Positions 25,298 through 34,482 of a stretch of DNA of 37,059 nt are shown here, piece by piece (the first letter of the stretch is position 1; each line of letters starts with the position of its first letter). The notes under the pieces were generated by a model that saw only the letters and a program-made list of their open reading frames with translations, had not been told where the DNA came from and searched no databases. A program made the position numbers and the translations under genes. This stretch comes from Alphaproteobacteria bacterium (GTDB lineage Bacteria > Pseudomonadota > Alphaproteobacteria > Micropepsales > Micropepsaceae): positions 1-37,059 of the forward strand of contig JAATGL010000214.1 of assembly GCA_015654705.1 (NCBI GenBank), in the 5' to 3' direction.

Positions 25298-26008
25298 TCA
25301 GCCCGCGTCCTGCGGCACGATGGGCTTTCCGGTCACCGGATGCGGACAGTGGAACGGCACGACGCTCGTCTTCGGCCACAGCACGCGATGCGGCTCGGTC
25401 GCAAGCACATCGGGGCCGATGGGGTCTTCCGGATATGTCTTGCTGAAGAACGGCACGAATTCAGCCGGCGTATGCGCCCAGCCCTTCTCGAAGGTGGCGT
25501 GCCAGACCGGATTGTAGTCCAGCACCTTGATCTTCCAGATTCCGCCCTCGCGGACATATTCGTTCTCGTAGACCCCGCCTTCCCACCATTGGCGCGGCAA
25601 CTGGCCTTGTGCCGTCGCGCTCTCGTGCCGGCCGGCCTGCATCATGCTGCGGGCGCGCGCCTTGGCGGTCTTGCGGTCCGGAGCCACGTCGATGACGTCC
25701 TGGATCTGCGGATGGTCGAGCAGGAAGCCGAACACCGGACCGTTGATGTCGTTGGTGAAGTTCTTGCGGAAGCGGCCGACATAGAGCCGGCGCACGCCGG
25801 TCTTGCCCTTGAAGATGCCGCCCATGAAACGCACCTCGCCGTCATCGGCAAACAGATCAACGGTCTCGTCATAGAGGCATTTGTCGATGAAGTAGCCGTA
25901 GAGATGCTGCAGCCGCCGGATCGCATGGATGTCTTCGAGAACGCCGATCTGGCGCATCAGGCTTGCGACGTGATTTTCGAGCTGTTCGATTCTCTGTTCC
26001 GCAGTCAT
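25298..26008 (-). CDS. NTF2/SnoaL-like protein (cytoplasmic type)
   Basis: Third member of the local NTF2-like family, 236 residues, with no signal peptide. An N-terminal heptad-like helix (RIEQLENHVASLMRQIGVLED) precedes the domain signature RRLQHLYGYFIDKCLYDETVDLFADD, and the C-terminal tail PFHCPHPVTGK repeats the NPVTG-type motif of the other two proteins. ATG at 26008 has GGGAG 8 bp upstream; an ATG 15 bp earlier has no ribosome-binding site. It lies 116 bp downstream of TonB receptor 2 on the same strand and is probably co-transcribed with it. It converges on the methyltransferase gene. Catalytic role unassigned. Confidence 0.85.
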   Translation of the reverse strand: MTAEQRIEQLENHVASLMRQIGVLEDIHAIRRLQHLYGYFIDKCLYDETVDLFADDGEVRFMGGIFKGKTGVRRLYVGRFRKNFTNDINGPVFGFLLDHPQIQDVIDVAPDRKTAKARARSMMQAGRHESATAQGQLPRQWWEGGVYENEYVREGGIWKIKVLDYNPVWHATFEKGWAHTPAEFVPFFSKTYPEDPIGPDVLATEPHRVLWPKTSVVPFHCPHPVTGKPIVPQDAG

Positions 26009-26124
26009 TTCCAAGTCTCCCATATGTTTTTCGCCGGCAGTTTGAAGGAACGCCCTTTATCAAAGAATGGGGCGCAGACAACGTGTCGCCACGCCGTCCG
26101 CGCCCCCTTGATGACCGGAGTTTC

Positions 26125-28827
26125 CTAAAAATTCTTCCTCAAGGTGAGCGACCATTCGCGCGGCGCGCCCGGTTGCGCCTCGACCGTGCCCTCTCCGAAG
26201 ATCGCGAAATCTTCCATGTCGAGGAAGTACTTCTTGTCCGTCAGGTTGGTGACGGCGGCCGACACCTGCCAGCCGCCCGCCGGAGCGTCCCAGGTCAACC
26301 GTGCATTCAGCAATCCGCGGGCCGGAATGTCCGTGTAGGGATTGTTGTTCGCATCCTCGTAAATGGTCGACTGCCAGCTGTAGTCCAGGCGCGGCGTCAG
26401 CGAGCCGAGGGACGTGCCGACATTGATGGTGTACTGCGCGCCGACATCGAAGGTCTGGGAGGGGAACAGGATCGGATTGGTGCCGATCCTCACTGTGCCC
26501 GGTGCCGCCTGCGGGCAGATGCCGGCGGTCACCGCCGCCGGCGTACAGCCGTCGAGATAACCGGGCACCGCCCCCGGAACCGGATTGCCGCGGAAATTCA
26601 CATAGGAATAATTGGCGGTGATCAGCATGTTGTCGATCGGCGCCGCCTGGCCTTCCAGCTCGAATCCCTTGTCCTTCGAAGAACCCAGGTTAACGTAGAG
26701 CACTTCCGGCAGCGGGAAGCCGAGGCTGGTGTCGGTCTCGGCGAGCGGCGTGATCGTATTGGTGTAGTCGGCCAGATAGAACGCCGCATTGAACCGCAAA
26801 CGATGGTCGAACCAATCGGTCTTGGCACCAATTTCATAGCTCTTGATCTCTTCCGGTCCGTAGCTGTTGAGCTGGTCGGGCGCGAAGGGGCGCGAGTTGG
26901 TGCCCCCTGTCCGATAGCCGGTCGAAAACTGGAAGTAGCCCATGACGTCGTCGGTCACGTGATAGTCGAGCCCAGCGCGCCAGTCTGGCCTGTTTGTGCG
27001 CGAGGTGTGCGGCGTGAGCGCGGGATGGATGCTGTGGTCGCAGAGATGGCCCGCGAAGATGTTGCAGTCGAGGGCTGGATCGACCGTCGCGCGGAAGAAG
27101 CCGCTGCCAGGATAGCCCGGAACCTCACCCGAATGGTCGAAGTAATACGTCTTGGTTTCCCGCGTGTAGCGGAAGCCGCCGAAGAACTCCAGATTATCCC
27201 AGAGATGATAGATCAGATGGAGATAAGCCGACTTGTTCTCGGTCTTGTAGGTGTCGTTCTGCTCGAAGACCAGGAAGGAATTGCCCTCGTCCCAATCGGC
27301 ATCCAGGATGACAGGACCGCGCGCGTGGTTGGTGCGGTCGTAATAGAATACGCCCGCCGTCCAATCGAGGTGATTGTCGAACAGCTCACCGGTGAAGCGT
27401 CCTTCCTGCTGGAACTCACGGTTCTGGGGATAGGTGGTGGTGAGCTGGTACGACATCGGAGAGACGTCCGAGTCGTTCGAGTAGCCGCCCAGGTAATAGC
27501 GATAGCCGGTGATCGATTTGAAATGGATGCCGTCCGTGATGTCCCAGTCGAACAGATTGGTGACGCCCCAGGTGTGCAGTTTTTCTCCCTCGGTATAGCG
27601 CAAGCCGTTCTGGCTCGTGTACGTGCCATAGGTCTCCGTATACGGATGGGTCGGAATGAAGCGCTGATCCCACGGGATGCCGTATTGTGCGAGCGGTCCA
27701 GATCTCGGCAGAGTCGCATAATTCAAGCATTGCGTGTAGACGGCCTGATTGGCGCCCGCGCAATTCCACACCGGAATGCCGGACGCGGCAGCCGGAGCGC
27801 CGGCGGAATTGAGGCCGACGAATTGCCCGCGTGGAACAGACTGCAGGCCGTTGCCGCGATTGTAATAGGCCAAGCCCGTCGTGCCCGAAGGATCGCCGAA
27901 CGTGCCCGGGTCGGCGGCATAGAGCACATCGGGGGTCAACTCGGAGTTGTCTCGGATCACATCGACGGAGAGATTGTCCTCGATGTGTTCGTTTATCTCC
28001 CCGCGCAACGCGAGACGGCCGCCGGCGACGTCGGTGCCGCCCTGCGTGCCGATCTTGCAGTCCGGCCGAGTCGTGAGAACCGGCAGGCTTCCCGCGCCGG
28101 TCGGTCCGGTGCCCGATCCAAACCGGCAGGCATAATCGATCACGTCGACATAGCCGTCCTGGTTGCGTGAGGCCGCCGACACGCGCAGGAACAGGTGATC
28201 GGGCACGACCGTCAGGTTCATCGCACCCTTGACGTTGATCTCGTCGAAGGAGCCGTAAGTGCCTTCCAGATAGCCGCTGTTGTCGTCCGTCGGCTTCTGA
28301 CTGATCATGCGGATCGCGCCGCCGATGTCGTTCTTGCCGCCCAGCACGCCCTGCGGACCCTTGAGCACCTCGATCCGATTGAGGTCGAGCAGGTCCATCA
28401 CCGTGCCCGACATCGTGCCGTAATAGATGTCGTCGATATACATACCGACGCCCGGCTCGCTGGCGAACGCCGTGTCGTATTGACCGATGCCGCGGATGTA
28501 GGTCTGCACGCCGTTGCCGAACGCGGCGGGCGCCTTGTTCAGCATCAGGCCGGGCACGCTGGTGCCGATCTGGGAGAGGTCCTCGATCCCGCGCTGCTGC
28601 AGGTCCTGCGCCGTCACGGCGGAGATGGCCAGAGGCGTCGATTGCAGGTTTTGCTCCTTGTACTGTGCCGTCACGACGACGGTTTCGATGCCCCCTGTGG
28701 TGTTCGCGGCGACCTGCGTCTGCGCCGACGCGGCGTTCGCCAGCACCGTGGCCAGGGCCAATATCGACGCCGTGGCCGTGAGATTGCGATTTCCCCGCGC
28801 GTTTCGGCTAACTCTTGAACTGGTCAT
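26125..28827 (-). CDS. TonB-dependent outer membrane receptor 2
   Basis: A 900-residue outer-membrane receptor, larger than receptor 1. Signal peptide to about residue 36 (ASAQ), TonB-box-like GIETVVVTAQYKEQ, plug domain with IEVLKGPQGVLGGKNDIGGAIRMIS, and a barrel ending LRKNF. An insertion-rich extracellular part around residues 310-400 contains several Cys-flanked loops. ATG at 28827 follows GGAGAGGGGACAG; an upstream in-frame ATG at 28854 lacks such a site. Its promoter region (28828-29080) is shared with the divergent LuxR-type regulator and lacks a clear copy of the IclR operator, so this receptor appears to be under separate control. Confidence 0.92.
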   Translation of the reverse strand: MTSSRVSRNARGNRNLTATASILALATVLANAASAQTQVAANTTGGIETVVVTAQYKEQNLQSTPLAISAVTAQDLQQRGIEDLSQIGTSVPGLMLNKAPAAFGNGVQTYIRGIGQYDTAFASEPGVGMYIDDIYYGTMSGTVMDLLDLNRIEVLKGPQGVLGGKNDIGGAIRMISQKPTDDNSGYLEGTYGSFDEINVKGAMNLTVVPDHLFLRVSAASRNQDGYVDVIDYACRFGSGTGPTGAGSLPVLTTRPDCKIGTQGGTDVAGGRLALRGEINEHIEDNLSVDVIRDNSELTPDVLYAADPGTFGDPSGTTGLAYYNRGNGLQSVPRGQFVGLNSAGAPAAASGIPVWNCAGANQAVYTQCLNYATLPRSGPLAQYGIPWDQRFIPTHPYTETYGTYTSQNGLRYTEGEKLHTWGVTNLFDWDITDGIHFKSITGYRYYLGGYSNDSDVSPMSYQLTTTYPQNREFQQEGRFTGELFDNHLDWTAGVFYYDRTNHARGPVILDADWDEGNSFLVFEQNDTYKTENKSAYLHLIYHLWDNLEFFGGFRYTRETKTYYFDHSGEVPGYPGSGFFRATVDPALDCNIFAGHLCDHSIHPALTPHTSRTNRPDWRAGLDYHVTDDVMGYFQFSTGYRTGGTNSRPFAPDQLNSYGPEEIKSYEIGAKTDWFDHRLRFNAAFYLADYTNTITPLAETDTSLGFPLPEVLYVNLGSSKDKGFELEGQAAPIDNMLITANYSYVNFRGNPVPGAVPGYLDGCTPAAVTAGICPQAAPGTVRIGTNPILFPSQTFDVGAQYTINVGTSLGSLTPRLDYSWQSTIYEDANNNPYTDIPARGLLNARLTWDAPAGGWQVSAAVTNLTDKKYFLDMEDFAIFGEGTVEAQPGAPREWSLTLRKNF

Positions 28828-28975
28828 CTGTCCCCTCTCCTGCTTCGACGGCATTTGCCGTTCGCTCAGCCGATGCGCGGAAGCGACACCGGCTTTTTTG
28901 TCCGCAGACTGAAAATTCTTCGAAGTTCTTGGCCTGCCTGTTCGTCGAAGCTACTATTGGTCGAAAAAACGTTCA

Positions 28976-28991
28976 TCTATCGAAAGATAGA
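28976..28991. promoter_or_regulatory. Inverted repeat between TonB receptor 2 and LuxR-type gene
   Basis: TCTATC-GAAA-GATAGA is a 6-bp inverted repeat with a GAAA loop; allowing a two-base bulge it extends to CATCTATC / GATAG-AG-ATG. It sits near the centre of the 253-bp divergent region, about 90 bp from the regulator start and 150 bp from the receptor start. It could be the regulator's DNA site or an RNA hairpin in one leader; sequence alone does not decide. Confidence 0.4.
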
Positions 28992-29080
28992 GATGGCGGC
29001 GAAACAGGCCTGAACCAGCGGCGAACTTGGAGAAATATATAATTATTACAGCTTCTTAGAAGAAGTCATCTCTCGTCTCG

Positions 29081-31855
29081 ATGTACGGACCGGTACCGGA
29101 AATGAGCTTTTCGTGCCACGCGGAAGGGGAAAAAAATCAACGCCGTGCGAGCGCGCGGTTGTCCGCTCAGTGGCGCGACCTTGTTGCAAGACCGAGGTTG
29201 CTGAATTTCCTGGCCGAAGTGAGAGCCTCGCGAATCACGATAGTGCAAGCGCCTGCCGGCTACGGAAAATCCAGCCTCTTGCTGCAATGGCACGACGCCC
29301 TGGCGGGCGAGGGAGCGCTGGTGATTGCGGTGCAATTGGAAGCCATCCATCGCGAGCCGATGGAATTTGCCCGCCATCTGGCGAGGCTGTGGCAAGCGAA
29401 TTTCAGTTGTCTCTCACCAGTCTTCGCCCTCTCTGGGCACGATACACGCGCAACAGCCGAGCAACTCGCTTGCCAGATGGCCGCAGCTTTGTCCGACCCA
29501 CCGGCGCCGGTCTTTCTGCTGCTGGACGACGCCCAATTGCTGGCAGGCACGGATTCGATTCGCTTCCTCCATTCGCTGGTCGAACATGTGCCGCCGCTAC
29601 TGCATATCGTTGTTGCGTCGCGCGAAAGACTTGCGCTGCCCATGGCACGCTGGCGCGCGCGCGGCGAATTGGCGGAGATCACGCTGGCCGACTTGCGATT
29701 CTCTGCGGATGAAACGCACGCGCTTCTCGCCAAAGCCGGTCTGGACGACTTATCGGCCGACGAGATCCGCGCGCTGGACGAACGCGTCGAGGGCTGGGCC
29801 GCGGGTCTGCGGATCGCCCTTCCGATTCTTTCATCTGCCGACGATCATTCCGAAGGGCTAAAGAGCATTTCCGGCGAGCGCCGGGAGCTACGAGATTTTT
29901 TCGCCGAAGACCTGTTTGCCGGCCAGCCTGCTCAGGCCCAGCAAACACTTCTGAGAATTTCGCTGCTGCAGAAATTCTGCGCCCCGCTCTGCGAGGCGAT
30001 CACCGGGCTCCCGAACGGGCGACGGGTGCTCGACTGGTGCGAGAACGCGGGCCTGTTCGTCATAGCGCTCGACGACACTAGGACCTGGTATCGCTTTCAC
30101 CGGCTTTTTCAGGAGTTCTTGGTCCGAACCTTCGCCGATCAGCATGCGGAGGACAGCGACAAACTGCACCGCCGGGCGACCGACTGGCATATCGCGCAAG
30201 GGATGGTCACCGACGCATTCGAACATGCCTTGGCGGGCAACGATCCAAACCGCGCCGCCGGCGTTTTGGATGAGCACCTCGACAGGTTGTTCGGCGCCGG
30301 TCAGGCGCATCTCGTGCCCGTGCTTGCCGCTCGCGTCCCCCCCCATATTCGGACCTTTTATCCTCGTATCATGCTGGCCGCGGCTTGGCCATTATCGATG
30401 CACTGGGAATTCGCCGAAGCGCAGACTCTTCTGGCCGCGAGCAGGTCACGCATTGCGGATATGGAGCGCCAGAGCGCGGCGGCGAAAAGCGATATCCAGG
30501 CGATCCGGCTGCAACTGGCGCATGGTGAAATGATGCTCGCCCAATTCCAGGACGATATGCCGACCGTCGAGCAACTTGGCATCACGCAGATGCGGAATTG
30601 CCAGGCTGCCCGGCCCTTCGTGGCGGGCAGCATCTACTCGGCGTTCCTCAACAGCCAGCGCGAGCAGTTCAAGCTGAACGACGTGGACCGCCTCGATTTC
30701 ACCGCCACCCGATACCTCGACCAATGCGAAGGCCGGCAGGTCCATATTGCGCACGAGGCGGTGGCCGGGCTCACGCGGTTCCTGATGGGCGATTCCGGCG
30801 GAGCCATCGAACGGCTGCGCAACGGGCTCGCGATCACCACCCGGATATTCGGCGACAAGACACCGCTCTGCGCCATGACGGCCTTGCCGCTGGCCGCGGT
30901 GCTATACGAGCGCAACGCGGTCAAGGACGCAGACGCGCTGATCGAGACCTTTCTTCCGCTCGCGGACACGTTGGGGTTTGTCGACCAGCTCATCGACGGC
31001 TGGCTGACCCGGTCGCGCATTTTGCGTTTGCGGGGAGACCCCGACACCGCCCTTCAGGCGCTTTCAAGCGCCGGTGCGATCGCCGCAAAGCGCGGCTTCG
31101 CGCGCCTGGCGCTGCACTGCGCAGAGGAACGCGCGCGGCAATTGCTCCGCTCCGGACGGTCGGACGAAGCGGCGCGCGCGGCACGGCCCGCCTGCATGAA
31201 CCTCACGCTTGAGGCGGTCCTGCCGACGGGTGCGATCACCTCGTCCGACGAAATTGTCGCCATGATGTGGGCGACGTGGGCCGAATGCAAAAACCGCCTT
31301 CCCGACGCCCTGCAGGTCTGCCGGCAATGGCGCAGTTACGCCGCCGCCGCGGGCGCGATACGCTCGGTCATTCGCTGGGACGCCAGAATTGCGCATCTCG
31401 CTCTGCAAACCGGCGATCTTCGAAGCGCGAAGCGAACAATGCGCCGCGCCGTCGCGCTGGCGGCGCCGGGACGCTACATGCGGAGCTTTCTCGACGAACC
31501 GGCGCTGGCGGCCACGTTGCAGGCTCACGCACCCGGCGGGATGGAGCGGAACGGCGCGGCCGAAACGTTCGCCGCCGACCTGGTCCGCGAATTCACGCTG
31601 GAAGGCGCGAAAGACCCGACGGGTCCGGATGTCGACGAGCCCGACCGAAGCTATCCGCGCGGTGCGCTGAATTCGCATGAGCTTGAGGTCCTCAAACTGA
31701 CCGCGACCGGGCTGAGCAACCGCGAGGTCGGCGAGCATCTGGGGATGACCGAGGGTTCGGTCAAATGGGATCTGCAACAGATCTACAACAAGATGGGCGT
31801 GCGCCGGCGCATCCTGGTGGTCGAACGGGCCCGGCAACTGGGGCTGATCCACTGA
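29081..31855 (+). CDS. MalT/LAL-type LuxR-family transcriptional regulator
   Basis: A 924-residue signal-transduction ATPase regulator. Walker A APAGYGKSS (about 57-65) and Walker B VFLLLDDAQLL (about 143-153) define the NTPase; a winged-helix region with RFHRLFQEFL lies near 340. A long helical, TPR-like sensor region (about 400-800) follows, and a C-terminal LuxR HTH (LNSHELEVLKLTATGLSNREVGEHLG, then NKMGVRRRILVVERARQLGL). Length matches large ATP-binding LuxR activators. ATG 29081 is the longest start; ATG 29102 is also possible. It is divergent from TonB receptor 2 and probably controls it together with the NTF2-like gene; the inducer is unknown. Confidence 0.9.
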   Translation: MYGPVPEMSFSCHAEGEKNQRRASARLSAQWRDLVARPRLLNFLAEVRASRITIVQAPAGYGKSSLLLQWHDALAGEGALVIAVQLEAIHREPMEFARHLARLWQANFSCLSPVFALSGHDTRATAEQLACQMAAALSDPPAPVFLLLDDAQLLAGTDSIRFLHSLVEHVPPLLHIVVASRERLALPMARWRARGELAEITLADLRFSADETHALLAKAGLDDLSADEIRALDERVEGWAAGLRIALPILSSADDHSEGLKSISGERRELRDFFAEDLFAGQPAQAQQTLLRISLLQKFCAPLCEAITGLPNGRRVLDWCENAGLFVIALDDTRTWYRFHRLFQEFLVRTFADQHAEDSDKLHRRATDWHIAQGMVTDAFEHALAGNDPNRAAGVLDEHLDRLFGAGQAHLVPVLAARVPPHIRTFYPRIMLAAAWPLSMHWEFAEAQTLLAASRSRIADMERQSAAAKSDIQAIRLQLAHGEMMLAQFQDDMPTVEQLGITQMRNCQAARPFVAGSIYSAFLNSQREQFKLNDVDRLDFTATRYLDQCEGRQVHIAHEAVAGLTRFLMGDSGGAIERLRNGLAITTRIFGDKTPLCAMTALPLAAVLYERNAVKDADALIETFLPLADTLGFVDQLIDGWLTRSRILRLRGDPDTALQALSSAGAIAAKRGFARLALHCAEERARQLLRSGRSDEAARAARPACMNLTLEAVLPTGAITSSDEIVAMMWATWAECKNRLPDALQVCRQWRSYAAAAGAIRSVIRWDARIAHLALQTGDLRSAKRTMRRAVALAAPGRYMRSFLDEPALAATLQAHAPGGMERNGAAETFAADLVREFTLEGAKDPTGPDVDEPDRSYPRGALNSHELEVLKLTATGLSNREVGEHLGMTEGSVKWDLQQIYNKMGVRRRILVVERARQLGLIH

Positions 31856-31905
31856 CATGGGAGAACGCGCCGCGCACGTCGTGGCGCCGCAAATCCCGAT
31901 GACGC

Positions 31906-32517
31906 TCAATAAGCGATCGTGAAGCGCCGCTTGATATGTTGCGGCCGCTCCAATTCGTCGACCAATGCGATCGCATAGTCGTCATAAGAGATGCGGCTTT
32001 TCCTGTTCGCGTCGACGACGAGCTGGTCGCCGCCGAGGCGGAACTGGCCGGTGCGCTCTCCCGGCCCGATCTCAGCGGCGGGCGAGAAGAACGTCCAGTC
32101 GAGTTCGTCCTCGGCGCGCAGCCGGTTCAGCGAGGCGGTGCCTTCCTCGATGATCTGGCGCACCGCGTCGGGCAGCGTCAGCGTATCCTTGAGCAGCTTG
32201 CCCGGCGCCACTTCGAGCGAACCGGCGCCGCCGACCATGATGTAGCGCTTCACGCCCGACTGCTTGACCGCCGCGATCAGCGCGCTCGAAAGCCCGGGCG
32301 CGAAGGGCACTGAGCTCACGATCGCGTCGTGACGCTTCAGCAGCGTGGCCAAAGCCGCCACATCGCTCGCGTCGGCGGTTTCCGTACGCACCGCGCCCGA
32401 GGCGGGAACCTTTTCCGGATTGCGTGCGATGGCGGTCACGGAATGTCCGCGCGAGACGAGTTCAGCGAGGATTTTGCTGCCGATGTTTCCGGTGGCACCG
32501 ACGAGAGCGACGTTCAT
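31906..32517 (-). CDS. NAD(P)-binding NmrA-like protein
   Basis: A 203-residue atypical short-chain dehydrogenase with the N-terminal dinucleotide motif GATGNIGSK (residues 7-15) and the family segments AIARNPEKV, YIMVGGAGSLEV and DWTFFSPAAEIGPGERTG. It resembles YwnB/NmrA-type NAD(P)H-binding proteins (PF13460), which are often reductases or redox-sensing regulators. It lacks the YxxxK dyad of classical SDRs. ATG 32517 has a GGAGA site; it is 16 bp downstream of the SDR remnant, so it belongs to the MFS-led transcript. Its stop faces the LuxR-type gene. Confidence 0.88.
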   Translation of the reverse strand: MNVALVGATGNIGSKILAELVSRGHSVTAIARNPEKVPASGAVRTETADASDVAALATLLKRHDAIVSSVPFAPGLSSALIAAVKQSGVKRYIMVGGAGSLEVAPGKLLKDTLTLPDAVRQIIEEGTASLNRLRAEDELDWTFFSPAAEIGPGERTGQFRLGGDQLVVDANRKSRISYDDYAIALVDELERPQHIKRRFTIAY

Positions 32518-32533
32518 GTGTTTTCTCCTGAAC

Positions 32534-32866
32534 TCAGGGTTTGCGTTTCTCGCTGAAGATCGGGTTGCGCAGCAGGAACGGCGCCGCCGCCACCAGCGCA
32601 TCACCGCGTTCCCGGATGCCGGGCCCGAATTCGCTGTGGGTGAAGATATAGAGCCAATTCTTGCGAACGCCTTCGAGAATCAATTCCCCCACCGCGACCG
32701 GATCCATCCATAGCCGCGCATTGGAATTCGCCGCGCGGCGCTTGTCAAATTCCGCATAGCCCGTGTTGGCGAGATGCTCCGGACGGGTCTCGGCGCTCTT
32801 GGAGATCTGGCTCTGCACGCGGGCGCCGCCGGTCACAAACGCGACTTTGCCTTCCACCGGCTCCAC
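32534..32866 (-). pseudogene. Short-chain dehydrogenase remnant with internal in-frame deletion
   Basis: A 110-codon frame opens with a normal SDR beginning (EPVEGKVAFVTGGA) and jumps at about 32815-32824 straight into a typical SDR C-terminal region (RVQSQISKSAETRPEHLANTG, MDPVAVGELILEGVRKN, YIFTHSEFGPGIRERGDALVAA). The rest of the glycine-rich cofactor loop, the NNAG region and the catalytic Ser-Tyr-Lys triad are absent, about 160-170 residues by comparison with the usual 270-280. The GTG start with GGGAG in the end of the MFS gene is intact and the frame is preserved, so a small protein could still be made, but it cannot be a working dehydrogenase. Confidence 0.83.
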
Positions 32867-32870
32867 GGGC

Positions 32871-34268
32871 TTAGCTCCCTGTTTTGTGCGCGCGCGCGAC
32901 CGCCACGCCATAGGCCTTAAGTCCCCACCAGATCGAGAACGCGGACAGAGGCCCCAGAATGATCGCCGCCGTCGACAGGGCATAGCGAAGCTGGGCTTCG
33001 GCGCCAAAAACATAGTCGGTGAAGACCGCGATCAGCGTCGGCCCCAACCCATAGCCCAGCACGTTGATGATGAAGATGGCGAGCGCGGTGATCTGGCCGC
33101 GCATTTCGTTGGGCGTGACGACCTGGATCGCCGCGTTCTGCGGGCCCAACACCCAGGCGGCGAAGAACCCCTGCAGGACGGAGATCGCCACGGAATATTC
33201 CGGCCTCGGCATCAGCGGGAACAGCACGTGGCAGGGCACGATCAGGATGATCGCCCACATCGTCACGCGCATATTGGCGTCGTCATGGCCCTGGCGCTGC
33301 CAGCGTTCGGCGAGCCAGCTGCCGAACATCGCGCCCACCGGCCAGACGACGAGAATGACGAGCCCGGAGATCACGCCCACCTGGGTCATCGACCATCCGA
33401 AGGTGCGGCCATAGAACGCCGGCCCCCAACTCAGCGAACCGATGGAGAGGACGGTGTTGAACGCCAGGCCCAGCATCATGGGGCCATAGACGCCACGATT
33501 GTCATAGAGAAAGCGTAGGACCTCGCGGACCGGAACCGACGCGAGCTGACCGTCCTTCCCGCCAGTCTTCATCAGTCGGCCCCGGCGGAACGGCTCCTTG
33601 AGCGTGAAGACGAGGGCCGACACCACAAGCCCCGGCAATCCCACCAGCAGGAACGTCATCTGCCAGGTCTTCAACGTGCCGATGACGGGCAGATGAAGCG
33701 GCGGGACATTCTCGAGGAAATGGATGATCGCGCCGCCGATGATCAGCGACAGGCCGGTCCCCGCCATGAAACCGAAGCTCATCACGGCGATGGCGCGCGG
33801 CAGCTTCTCGCGGGGAAACAGATCGGCCAGCATCGAATAGGTCGCCGGCCCGTTGCAGGATTCGCCGACGCCCGTTCCGACGCGGCAGAGAAAGAGCTGC
33901 CAGAAATTCTGCGCCAGCCCGCACAAGGCGGTGGCCGCGCTCCACAAGGCGATGCCGATGCCGATGATCGTGCGCCGCGGTCCGACATCCGCGAACCGCG
34001 CAACCGGGAGGCCCAGAAAGACATAAAAGAAGATGAAGGCGAAGCCGATCAGCAGGCTCATCTGGAAATCGGAAAGCTGAAGGTCCGCCTTTATGCTGGG
34101 CACCAACAGCGTGATGATCCCGCGATCCAGGAAATTGATCATCAAGGTGAGCGAGAAGATGAAGACCGCATACCACGCCACGCGCGGGCTGGGCCAAGGC
34201 ACGCTTGTCGCGGGTGCCGAAGGCGGCGCTGAGGGAAGCGCGGCGTCCGCCAGCGGTTCGAATGTCAT
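32871..34268 (-). CDS. MFS transporter, spinster-like
   Basis: A 465-residue 12-helix permease: the first helix region is VFIFSLTLMINFLDRGIITLLVPSIKADL, followed by the MFS motif in the 2-3 loop (GLPVARFADVGPRRTIIGIG) and GVGESCNGPATYSMLADLFP, which is typical of the spinster-like/ACS-related branch. The ATG at 34268 follows GGGAGG by 6 bp. Downstream genes (SDR remnant, NAD(P)-binding protein) are nearly contiguous, indicating one transcript. The other side is divergent to a second MFS gene across a 214-bp region where I see no clear operator. Likely importer of an organic acid or aromatic compound, not determinable. Confidence 0.9.
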   Translation of the reverse strand: MTFEPLADAALPSAPPSAPATSVPWPSPRVAWYAVFIFSLTLMINFLDRGIITLLVPSIKADLQLSDFQMSLLIGFAFIFFYVFLGLPVARFADVGPRRTIIGIGIALWSAATALCGLAQNFWQLFLCRVGTGVGESCNGPATYSMLADLFPREKLPRAIAVMSFGFMAGTGLSLIIGGAIIHFLENVPPLHLPVIGTLKTWQMTFLLVGLPGLVVSALVFTLKEPFRRGRLMKTGGKDGQLASVPVREVLRFLYDNRGVYGPMMLGLAFNTVLSIGSLSWGPAFYGRTFGWSMTQVGVISGLVILVVWPVGAMFGSWLAERWQRQGHDDANMRVTMWAIILIVPCHVLFPLMPRPEYSVAISVLQGFFAAWVLGPQNAAIQVVTPNEMRGQITALAIFIINVLGYGLGPTLIAVFTDYVFGAEAQLRYALSTAAIILGPLSAFSIWWGLKAYGVAVARAHKTGS

Positions 34269-34482
34269 CTCGGCCTCCCGGACGCTTTTGTTATTGTTGG
34301 GTTTGAGCATCTTTGATTTGACGCCCGCGATCTACTCCACTGCCGGCGAAGCCGAAGGCGCGCTTCCGGGAAGCCATTAATTTCGCTGCGGAATCTCTTC
34401 GAAAGGCCGGCGCGTGGCGCTACAGTCGCGGCAACGGCACACGGGATGGTTCGATTCCGCATGAGGCCGACAGGAGGGAGAC

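Noticed and set aside
25963-28170. 735-codon plus-strand open frame
   Set aside because: Antisense to TonB receptor 2, whose plug and barrel motifs are clear.
34269-34482. IclR-type operator between the two divergent MFS genes
   Set aside because: TTTCG at 34381 lacks a matching CGAAA arm and a second unit at 19 bp; treated as chance.
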